Source: Prostheceraeus crozeri (lineage: Eukaryota > Platyhelminthes > Polycladida > Euryleptidae). Taken from it: a stretch of DNA of 64,000 nt. The notes under the pieces were generated by a model, which was not told the DNA's origin, did no database searches, and saw only the letters and a list, made by a program, of their open reading frames with translations. Positions 38,901 to 50,900 of the stretch are shown here, piece after piece (positions within the stretch are counted from its first letter, which is position 1; each line of letters starts with the position of its first letter). Where the stretch lies: positions 124,001 through 188,000 of the forward strand of contig CAJQUW010005574.1 of NCBI GenBank assembly GCA_907163375.1. The letters run 5' to 3'. The position numbers were made by a program, and so were the translations under genes.

Positions 38901-41900
38901 AAATTTTTTAGTAACTTGAAATTTTTTAATAACTAGAATAGATTAAAATTTTTTGGTAACTTAAAAATTTTGTGGTAACTTGAAATTTTTTCATAACTAG
39001 AATAGATTTAAATTTTTGATAACTTAAAATTTTTTTTATTAAAAATGTCGCAAGCGAAAAGTAATATTAATAATAAAACTGTTGAATTAAAATTACGTAA
39101 TATTGTTGACAAAAATACCCCTAAAACTATTACGATTAACAAAAAAAAGTATTACATAAGTAAACCAATGATAGAGAATATTCAATTACAAGAAGAAAAG
39201 AATGGCGGGATTCTCCCATTAATTCCACTAATAATAGGAGGCATAGCTGCAGCAGGAAGTGTTGCAGGTGGGACAGCTGGTATTGTCCAAGCAGTAAATA
39301 AAAATAAATCAGAGAAAGCAGCTTTAGAAGAACAAAAACGACATAATAGAGAGTTAGAGAAAGTTGCTAGGGGTGAAGGAGTACTAGATAATTTTATTAG
39401 TAAATTAAAATTAGTTGATGAAGGAAAACGAGTTCTTAAAAATATTCTCCACAATGTTGATGATTTAATTGAAATTAAAGAAACTAAAGATGGTTCTGGA
39501 ATATATCTAAGTCCTAGTATGATTCGGTAATAACCTCAGGACCTTTGGTCCATAAGGTAAAACATTTATTTTATCTTTAAAAATGGATTCCGCAAATTCT
39601 ACAAATTCCGAAATTTAACTAAATTAAAAATTTCTAATTTAGATTTATTGAATTATCTATTAAACAAAAATAAAAACTCAAATTGTCAGCATATTGGAGG
39701 TGACAAGAACAAAGTTCCACACCACTTCGGTGGTGACATACAAAAAACATTAGAAAACTTTCCTGGATTTATTTGGAGTAAATATTCGAAAGAAAAACAT
39801 CTTCCTGGTCATTCATATACTGGTCCAGGAACTCGATTAGATATAAGACTAGATGAGAATAATAATCCGAAACCAGGTGAAGAACCAATAAATAGAGTAG
39901 ATGCCGCAGCTTACAGGCATGATTTAGCTTATCGAAATCATGATCTAAGTTCTCGACATGCAGCTGATAAGAAGATGATTCAAGAATTAGATAGTATTCA
40001 AAATCCTACATTTAGAGAAAAAATTGAAAGAATGTTTGTTAAGAAAGCTTTACAAGCTAAAATATTATTCGGTCAGGTTTAAATGAAACGACAGCAAAGC
40101 TGTCTGAGAGCAACGCTCGAACTAATAACTCTGAGAGCAACGCTCGAACCTACGCGTCTGAAATTCATAAAGAATACAGAAGCCTAAATATTTATTGAAA
40201 GTAAAAGTATTTAATAAAGATGATATTTGGAGTGCTGATCTTATTCATATGCCGAATGAAAGGGACTACAAATACGCATTGACCGTTATAGATTTATATA
40301 CACGATATGCTTGGGTAAAGCCTTTAAAAAATAAAAGTGGTCTATCAGTTAAATATGCGTTTGAAGAAATCTTTAAAGAAAGTAATAGAAAGCCAAGGAA
40401 ATTGTTTGTTGATAAAAGGGTCGGAATTTTATAACCGAAACGTTCAGCCACTAGTTGAAACTGTTTATTCAACTGAAAACGCTGGAAAAGCTGTAGTGAT
40501 AGAAAGATTCAATCGGACGTTAAAAAATAAATTATTCAAGAAATTTACTGAGCAAAGAAATCAGAATGGTTGAAGATATTACCAGGAATTGTAGAAGAGT
40601 ACAATAATAAAGTTCATTCTGGTATTGAAGAAACTCCAAAGAATGCTTCTGACGACCCTGATTTGATACAAAAGAAAATATTCGAGAATAATAATTTGAA
40701 TGAGAGTAATCCGAATTTGCAGAAACTTAAGCCGAAATTTAAAATTGGAGATAGAGTTAGAATATTTAAATATAAGAATAAATTTGAAAAAGGCTTTGTT
40801 GGCTATTGGACTAAAGAAATATTTGAAATTTGTAAAATAAATCCAACTTATCCGTTTACTTATGAAATTAAAGATTTAGATAATGAGGATATCAGAGGCC
40901 GTTTTTATCAAAATGAATTACAACGAACTGAGCTTTAGCTTTTTAATTATCATTATTATTATTATTATTTTTATTACTCAATTCTAACATAATATCAAGA
41001 AATGATACTCCTTTTTGTAATTTAAATAAAACATAAAGACATAATTGGCCACAATAAGTTGTTCCCGGTTTTTGAATTTGAAATGTATTATAAATTCCAT
41101 TGCCAAGTATTTCTCTTACTTCATTCGTAGGTGGAAGCCCGTATGAGTCAAAATAATAATTATCTCCGTTTTACTAAAGATACCTGCTGACCAATGTACG
41201 CCGTTTTGGTCTGAAGTGTGAAGATTCGTTATGAAATTTACAGTTGGCCTATTTTTGATCAATTGTAATTCGTCTCTCATTAGGACATGAAAATTCTTTA
41301 TTCCCAATTGATGTGCGATTTTCTTTAGATCAAAATTCGTTGTTGTTTCTGTTCCATATAATTTAAAAAACTCCTTTATGTTGTTCATTTTATAATAAAA
41401 AAATTTCTTAAGGACGCCGGAGTAGGATTTGCTGGTTATATATTCCACGTCTTACAAATGTCTAAGTGGGTGTAGCAGCTGTTTGTTCTTTCATACATTG
41501 TTTCCTTTCAAATGTTTGAGTGGGAAGTCACAGCTCTTTACACTGAAATGCCTTTTATTCATAAATGCGAGAAGCAGATGTTCTCTACAATTGAGTGTTC
41601 ATCTGAGTGCAAAGCAGTAGATAAATTGTAAGAACGCCAGGAGCGGTCATGATTTGAGCAAGAAAATGATCATAATCACAATTTTGAAATTCTCAACTTT
41701 TATGATTTTCGGTGTCCTGGAACGGTCATGATTTTCAAAGTAAAATGTCACAATTACAAATTTGAAATTCTCAACTTTTATGATTTTTTCGGTGTCCTGG
41801 AACGGTCATGATTTTCAAGGTAAAAATTATAATTCTCAAATTTGAGATTTTGAAAAATTGGGTATTTTTAAAAACGCTTAAATTTTCGACCTTCGGCCAC

Positions 41901-44900
41901 GTGAAATTTGAAGTCTACCTAAATTTTTGAAATTTTTGAAATTTTGATTTTTGAAAAAACCCGCAAAAGTGTGACATCCGGCGCAAGCGAAGCGAAGCGA
42001 AGCGTCGCGCCGGATGTCACACTATAAACTACTATTATATAAATACCACACTGAATTAGAAGACGTATTGAAGTCAAAGTCACGATGTTTCGGATGATGC
42101 TACAACCATCATCAAGTGTAAAAACACTTCACACATGCTTTTACATCTGATAATGGTTGTAGCATCACCCGTAACGTCGTGGCTTTGACTTTATCTTTTC
42201 TAAAAATGTTCAATATATCTTCTAATTCAGTGTGGTAGTTTTTATTATTAGAATCTGCGTGTTCTATTTAAATAGAGCTTTAAGCACGAAACGTATTCGG
42301 GAGTTTTTAGAGGAAAACTATTTCATGTGTGCAAAAAGGAAAGGTTATAGGCACGCGACAGCTCCGCAGAGGTGGGGACGACCAAGGTTTCATGCATCTG
42401 GTGAGGGTTTTATTCCAGGACTTACTTTGTTTAACAAAGCACACTTTCAACTGCAGTTTTAATCGGCGAAATACTAAAGGGCAATCGCCTCTGATGTCGA
42501 GCGCAAGAGCTTCTGCATAATGTGATCACTTCATCATCTTAACTATCATTCTGATAAATTTTCTTTTCAGACATTTTATTTCCTCAGTCGACCTGATGAT
42601 AAGACTGCCATGTTGCTGCATCTGCTGTCTTCGGTGTTAAGAATTCAGGAGGAAAAAGATCATCAGATTGTCATCTTTGCTGCTGTGATGCGGGATGTCG
42701 AGTATCTTCACTCCCTCCTCACGTTAGCAGGTTTCAATGCAACATTCGTCTACAGCTCCCTGGATCCACAGGCTCGAACTAACAATACCAACGCATTTCG
42801 GAATAAGAAATGTCAGCTGCTGATTGTAACAGATTTAGCGGCAAGAGGCATAGATATCCCTCATTTATCAGCGGTCATCAATTACAACTTCCCTGCTAAA
42901 CCGAAATTGTTTCTCCATCGTGTCGGTGAGTGCATACAGATTTCTAACGTGAGTTAGAGAACCTTTGTTTTCTTTTACGGTTCTTCTATTTCTCCTAATT
43001 TTCCTCTGTTGACTTTCCATGTGCGTCTCATCTACAGAAGCTATCATTTTCTTCCTCCTTCAACCTAAAGACTCACGTACTCATTTCTAGATGCGCAGTG
43101 TATTTTAATCCAATTTTGTAAATACTAGTTCTAGCGTGAGTTTTCAATGGTGAGTTTTAAACAGCATATTTATGTACTACTTTCAATTGAAGAAAAGTAG
43201 AATGATGCAAGGTTTATTTTTCTAGGATAAATATACAGCACAGTGGTAGTTTTCATTCATTTCGCTGTTGTCTTTGCAGGTCGAGTTGCGCGTGCTGGGA
43301 TGTCAGGAGCTGCCTACAGTTTGGTTTCTGGTGACGAGATGCCGTACCTTCTTGATCTTCATCTATTCCTGGGTCTTAGTCTTCAACTCAGTCGCTCAGA
43401 TAGTAAAGGTAACTTTTCTAACCGACTTGTAGTTTTTTCAGGTCATTTCCAATGTATTTAGCAGTCATAAAGACACATAATTATTGTCGTGCGTGTTAGT
43501 TCCTGAAGATGTGTAAGTGATTCCTGTAAAGTGTTATGTTCCGATTAGTTCAGTCGGATTTTGATTTCTCGATATTGTTCCATAAGCTAGATTTGAACCG
43601 GTGAGTCGGTACTTTCATAAGAGCAATCGAAAGTGTAGAAGAACTATCAGCAACATCATGTGGCAAATTCTGTCTAGCGCTGTTTCAAGCATTTTCTGCG
43701 CAGACCTTTGCAATGATTTCCTCAACTGAAAACTACCGAATCTCTACATATTTCTGACAAAGGCGAACAATATCCGCCTCATGGTCCTATCAATAATGAT
43801 AATAATAACCTTTATTCTTTGGTTCACAAGTAACTGCATACAACGGTGAACACAATTACATAACACAAGAGGCACAAGATTTGCGACGTTGATGCGGAGC
43901 AGCACATTGATAGGGCTTGCTATCTATCGTCCATGTATCGTCAATGGTGAGTTCATTAACCAGTCACGTGATGCAGGCGATTTTCATGGCGCGGTCGCAA
44001 GTTCAGAAGGAACAAACAAAGCTGCTTCAGATAACACACCATAATGAATCCTGTAGCGTTGAAGAAAGTTTCTTGAGCAAAGTATGAACAGTTAATATTC
44101 TGAATAATGGAAGCAGAAGGATAGTGGAGGCAATTTAGCAGTAACAGCAAGGCAAGTCAAGCGGCAAAGAAAGAAGCACGGTGCCTTTGGTTACCATGGT
44201 TACTTTGCTCTAAGAACCCCTCTTCCCGACAAAAATCAAATATGAAATTGTTACCGATAATTCAAAGCCCGTTTTATGAAACCGATATCTGACTGGACTT
44301 CTTGGTCGAGTGACCTTATAGATGATCTGAAAGTCATCAAGATCATACCTGAATCGCATGACCAGCAGCTTACATGCTTTTACCAGTTCGGTCTCTTTTT
44401 CGAAAAATGTAATATCCAGTGGCGATTTTTCCAGGGTAATTGAAGTAACCAGTGCTTACTGTCAAGTTGTCATGTTAAACCAGCCTTCAACGTTTAATTC
44501 TTAATGATAGAGCAATTCGTTCCAAAATCAAATTTTAGAAATTTAATTCTTATCATGGGTAATTATTATTATTTGTACTACTATATTTGAAGCTTATTAG
44601 TAACACAACATACAGTCGTGAAATCTACATGGTGAAAGAAGATTCAATATTAAGAAGATAATCACACATCTGATGTGATGATGTATTGGCATGGAAACAT
44701 CGTTTGTTGATAAACGTCATCGAGTAATATCTCGAGTTAGCAGACATGAGGGTAAAGACTCCTTTCAAACATCACCCACTGTTAAGGGAATGCTATATCT
44801 GTCTTATCTCCTAATAATTTATTTTGTTCTATCGACAAAGATAAAATGCATGTTTTGCCAAACAAATTCCGTGCTGAATTGCAAGTTTTGTATAAAACCG

Positions 44901-47900
44901 ATGAGTTTGTTGGTCAGACAGTAAGTGCAGCAGGGCCTGTGATCCTGTTGGTACGTGATTTCTTTCTGTTGTTTTTCTCACGACTGAAAAGTCACTCAAA
45001 ACACTCACCACGCTTAGCGTGTCTAGTTGCGGTTGTGGAAGATCCTTCTCACCTCTCAAAAGAATTGAAAGATTTTCTAGGACGGGTATGCCCAATGAGA
45101 GATTGTGTAGCTTGTCTTTTCTTATGATTGGAAAAGAACTCACAACCCGCATGATAAAAAGTGGCTCTGAAAAATGGCATTCAGATGTTATCGATCGACA
45201 TTTTTGCAACGTCAGAAAGAATGATGAAAGATGAATGTTGAATTGGAATGCTTTGTTTTTACTTCATTTAGAAGGCGCAAGTGTACGGATGCTGCATTTA
45301 CTCGCATGCATTTTAAAACGATATAATAAAAAAGTCGAACAATTACATAATAGTTGGTTGCCTATTGATTCTAACTTAAATAGGTTTAGGTGTTTACCTA
45401 GGAATGACAGACAATAATCGCCCCTGGTAATATCACTTTTCTGATTCGATGAGCCTAGATAAGCTCTGTCAATAGGTAAGCTGTTTCAGAGAAAGTTACT
45501 GAGAAAAGGGAGACTGAAGACGAAGGTTCAACTTTAAGATGAATTGATTTCGACTTTGGAAAACATGATTTTCTGCCGAACCGTACGCACTACAAAGTGA
45601 CTTGAATGTGATAACATAAGTTACCTAGAATACCAAAGTTTCCCTTTCCTTATGTCTTATGGAAATCTTTAAGTGTTGAAATTATCGCTGAATTATTTTC
45701 TACAGAAGATGAAAGCGGATTGTTTGGACGAGTACCACGACATATCATCGAAGAACAATGTGATCAAATTCGACGTCATGAAGACGCCAATTATGATTTG
45801 GTGAGTTAGTTTGTAGTCTGAATACTCTATTACAATCAGAACTTCTGTATGCAGCTGGTCTATTCTGCGGAATATGAAACTACATTTTAATGTAGTAATA
45901 TCAATAATCAGGAATCATCAGCAGGCCTACTTCATATCTCTCAACATCGACACAACTCCCTATTTAAAGTCTCAGTCATGCCCGGGTGAATTTGAGATTC
46001 GCAATTATTAAGCTAGTGAAATTTTGACGGGCTTTCATCAGATATCACCTTAAGGATGTAACTTGATATTCAATTATTTTATTTACTTTGTGTTTTCAAA
46101 AAGCATTTATTGATTATTTCAGGCGCACTAACTTAGGCGACTTGCCAGTAGCTTGTTTAAAGTGATATTTAGTGAACGGCCGTTGAAATTTCACTAACCT
46201 GCTAATTACAAGTCTCATTGCTGATACTGAGTCAAAACATCAGAAGTCTTTACTAATACATAAACGGTGTAATATAGCAACCAGCAAGAAATGGCAATTA
46301 TTAGGATATTTTCACACATTGTAGAAAATGTTTACTATATCGATTTCTGCAGCTCTACTTTGAAAGGAAGGTCTGAAGAATGTCCGTTGCATATCGTCAA
46401 ACGTGCTCTAGAAAGCCATCAGTTGACTTGCTCTGTGAAGCTGTAATACAAATAATTATAATCGAAATACAGATTCCGGTAACCGCAGCGGATATTCCTG
46501 TGCGGAGTGAGGGATTAATAAACTGAAGTACAAAGCCATGTGTCACAAAATAAATTGTCATGCATGTCGTGTATTGCCTCAAAATAAATATCATCTCTCT
46601 CAGCATCTGATTCTTATCTACAGAAATCATTGAGTCAGAAACGAAGTGCTTCACATGCTAAGTATTTGCGTACACGACCTCCAGCCAGTGCGGAATCCAT
46701 TCGGCGTGCAAAAGAAGTGCTTCATGCAGTGGAGTTGGAGCCTCATCCCTTACTCAGTAAGCTGGTTCGTTATACAGCAGTTCAACCGGACAGTTAACAT
46801 ATAAAATGTTTTCTTTGTAGAAAGTGCCACTTCACCTGCATCAGAGACAGTAGCTGATATTCTTACACAAATTCGCGGTTACAAGTCGAAGATGGTGAGA
46901 TTTCTACTCCTATAATTTCGAGATTTATAAATGGGAAATAAAAGTTTGAAGGGTTCATCTGTGAGGGAATAAAGTAAAGAATAATTCATTGGGTGATATC
47001 CAAAATAAGAATCTCTTTTTCCAAAGTAAGCGTTAGTTTTCATCTTTTTACTTAGACTGTGCAACAAGCATAAAATCACCATTTAGCAATAAAAACTAAA
47101 ATAGCACTTATTCTGAAACAACGAACTGAGGCATAATCATCAGTTACGCTTTCATGATAGAATAATCAAGTATATTTCAAAAACATAACTTCAAGAACCT
47201 GAAAACAAAAGGAAGTTTAGAAGTAAGTTTTATCGTGCATGCTTTGATCCTGGATTTCCAAGAAATGCATTACTTCTCATTTAGGATTCTTAACTTTTAC
47301 GATACAGTGCTGAATCGTTTGACAAAGTTTCCGAAACCATCTTAGATTTTTTACAAAACTCTGTAAATTCAAAGCTCAGTAAAGTTAAAACTCAGTTGAC
47401 AACACTGACCAGGAGTCGAGGCCGCCCGACGGATCTGTTGCAGAAAAAATTGCTGTGACCATGGAACACATGGTCATTAGCGTTGTTTCAGAGAATTCCA
47501 AGAAAGTGCTACATTTTTTTTATTTCGCATTATTTCCAGGCCTCTGAGAAAGCGACCATAGCAGTGTAAATCTTCAAATCGCTTGAATAGTCACTTCATG
47601 GATGTTCATTGAGCTTGCCCTACAAAAAATATGAATGTTGATGTAATTTCTCATCACATTTCTTAATTGCCAGCCATAGAGTAGGGATATATAGGTACAG
47701 TGTCGACTCAAAAGTGACTGTATACAGTGAAAATTTTTATATCAAACGATTCAGTTTTTTGCGAAGATTACGTTCCCGTGGTCCAGAAAATCATTTGAGC
47801 ACTTTTGAAAAAAGTCAAAATTTGACAATTTATATACTACTGAGATGACTCTCCTATATAAGTAGTATGAAGCAAGTTGGATATCAAAAGAAATGAATAT

Positions 47901-50900
47901 TTGCTAATAATCATCTCAACTAAGCGGAAATCAAGCTAATTATCAAGGGAATTTCATTAATTATATTATAATGAAAGTCTTCATGAAAAGTCGCGGTATT
48001 ATTCGTGCTTTCGTGGCTGAAATTTCAAGTTTTAATTCAATTTTCACCGGCCTGATTTTATGATTCACTCAATTCATGTTTCATTTCTAGAATCTGAATA
48101 GTGATGTACGTGGACCCATTTACATCTTTCAAAGTTCAATAAAGTCGTTGTCTTTGCTTATGTGATTTGGCTCTGCAAGTGGCAGGTTGCCTGTGATATG
48201 ACCACGCATGAGGAAATACTCTTGAAGTTGAGCATGAAAGTAATAGGAACCCACCGAATTGCTAATTTAACAAACATTGTCTCTCCAAGGCTGTCATGAC
48301 ACTGAGAATCTGTAAAACACCATCATTCCTTCTGCATCACAATAATGATCACTCAATTCCGTTGTAATTTCTTTAAAACTGCAGAAATTTGCATATCTCA
48401 CATTTGGTGACAATACCACCTGTATCTCCCCTGAGTTCATTTAATAAAATCGAAAGTGTATGTATACACATTATGGATTTAATAAATGTGGAGTTACCAC
48501 TCTACCTAATACAGTTACTCTATGTTGCCAGCATCTTTGGTAGCGGAGTGGGATGATTGACAGTTCATTATTTGTGATAATTCAACTAAACTATCGGTAG
48601 TGAAAATTCCAACGGCAAATATCCAAAGTAGAAAATTGATTATTTTGAACCGTGACCTGAGAAGCTCGATGACTAAAGCTGGTTTGTTCTTCGCACTTTG
48701 TTTGCAACAATTATATCTCAACATCTGCGGGATTCAAAATGTTTCGGAGTTCTTTGCCCAATCGAAGTCCACTAATCAAAGTCTGGTGGTGTTGATTCAC
48801 GCAATATTCTGTTTTCTTATAATCAAATAAAAGTTGCTTCTCTCCTACTTATTATTATTATTATAGTAGTATGATAATACTTCTGTATTTTCGTTTTCTA
48901 GACAATATTCGAGGCAACGACAGCGAAAACGAAAAAAGCCAATGTTGGTGGATTGCATGCTCATGCGGCTGAAGTAATGAAAGCCACACGAGTTGCTCAT
49001 GCTCCAGCAATGGAGAAGACGAAACTGAAACAGGATGCGCCGTCAGATTGGATTCAAACAGCCTTGAGACGCAATGCTCCATCTGTTCGCGCTGAGATCG
49101 AAGAGGACTTGGAAGTGAGTGTCTTCGGAGGAGAGAACTTGAGAGGCTCGAGATTACTTACTGATTCCTTTAATTTCAGGAATTCGCACCAAAGAAGAAG
49201 AAACAAAGAATTTCTCGGAATGTCGGCTCCAATCAATTTATTCATTATTGTCCACGTGATTCACACAGTGAAGCTGGGTAAGGCCAAACTTTTCGGTAAT
49301 TTTCTACTTTCCGCACTGATACAGTGGCCCTGGGGTACACTGTTCACTCTGAGTCAGGTCAAACGTAATGGAAATATAGTGGTAAGGGCGTTTGCTACTA
49401 TTAGCGGAATAGGAGCAAATCGTACCAGCGCCCGTAGACTGTCATGTGAAATGTATGACATCCTCAGATCTGTAGTTAAGAGAGGATCTGGAGGGAGTAG
49501 CAATGCACTCTGATGCATATAGAACACTTCATTTTTTCCTTTTCTGATGTCTGGAGGAACATAAAAAACTGGGTTGAGATTTTAATGCGAAAGCAATTGG
49601 CACTCCTTCATTTTTTTCAACAGTTGAAAAGAAAGGGCGCTCTGTATACTTATTCAAATTTGCTCCACTTGAACCTACATAACCCAACAACCAAATTATG
49701 AATGATATTTTTTCTATCCCTAGCCATCCAAAATGATATCAGACTAAAGAAAAAATTTAGAAAATTAATATAAAGAAAAATTAAATGTTCATTGTTCATA
49801 GTCGACACGCCACTCTTCCATGTGGAAGAGTCATACTTAAAAATATGAAAAGGTATCTTTTCAAAGATATCATATGATCGGTGTCGGTCTATCTTCTGAG
49901 GATGCCGCATCCCAGGATTTACATAAGATAAATAAATCTTCTTTCGCAATAGTTGAAATAGTGTGTCTTTGGGGTTGATGTTGATGCTGTGAAATGTTGA
50001 AAATCGAATTTTCCGCTATTTGTTTCAAAAGGCACGTAGGTGAATTATAACTCACATTGTGATTCTTAAGCAAAACTGAAGTTTGATAATGATTCCGAAA
50101 TTCCTCTTTGCCAATATTTATGATTCATGATTCAGTTCCCAATTTCTCTTTGTTTGATTCTGAATCTTTATTTTCCTGTGATTGTTGCTTTCAGTAGAAT
50201 TAGACTAGATTTCAGCGTCTCATTTTTCAAGCCAAGCGGCGAACGGTTTATTCGTTTCGGATTAGTTGCTTCGCAGTGCAGTATTGATTTCACCGCTCGC
50301 TTTTAAGCTGGCTAAGAGGCCCTCAAGGGGCCCTAACTCGAGGAAGTCATTCCAAGCGAACTAGTGTCTAAGAGGCGCGAGTCAGCCAATTCCTCAACCA
50401 GGTGAAAACAGCAATGCCTGACGTCATTCCCCAGCGAGAGGCGGAAGCGGAGAGAGAAGACAAACCACACCACAAACGTGAATGAAGTGATGAATCAATG
50501 ACAGTGTTCCAGCCCCATTTTCAACTGATCAGGCTGGGTAGCACGAAGCAGTGAATCCTGACTAGTGACCGCTCCTGTCCCCTTCAAGTGACTGATAGGC
50601 AATTGACTGACTACCTCGTGAACGCTCAAACGGTCCTCTTAAGGGCCTGCCTATTGTCGATACTCAGTTTAGATGCGTTCGAGTGGCCCTCTTGCGGGCT
50701 TCATTTACTGATTAAGAAAAGTGATGTTTCACACGCTCCTGATATTTTCACTTCATTTTTTATGTTTTGGGATAATGATTACACACACACTCGTATAAAT
50801 GTTTAACGTACACTCCCGATCCAGTAATGTTGATATCTCCTCGTTTTCTTATTCCAGGTTGGGTATCTCATCGTCATTTGTGCGAGCATCTGAAGAAGCG

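Larger units (their letters stand above)
27352..42033 (+). mobile_element. Polinton/Maverick, 14.7 kb, fossil, in DDX54 intron 5
   Basis: Bounded by inverted repeats of about 355-360 bp whose tips begin agtagtttatag, and flanked by exact 6-bp duplications ATTATA (27346-27351 and 42034-42039), the length made by Polinton integrases. Recognisable parts: protein-primed DNA polymerase B, double-jelly-roll major capsid protein, retroviral-type integrase, adenovirus-type cysteine protease, a PLA2-like protein and several accessory ORFs. It is strongly AT-rich, unlike the flanking intron. The element is broken, with roughly ten or more breaks over several genes. The near identity of its ends and its clean target duplication suggest a fairly young insertion. 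Confidence 0.95.

Noticed and set aside
44829-45209. 126-codon minus-strand open frame in DDX54 intron 7
   Set aside because: No recognisable domain, no splice context, overlaps an equally open frame on the other strand.
49812-49905. Short hairpins (actcttcca stem and ggatgc/gcatcc) considered as a second hammerhead-like or terminator structure
   Set aside because: No gaaac box or other ribozyme core elements in the right order; small hairpins are expected by chance.
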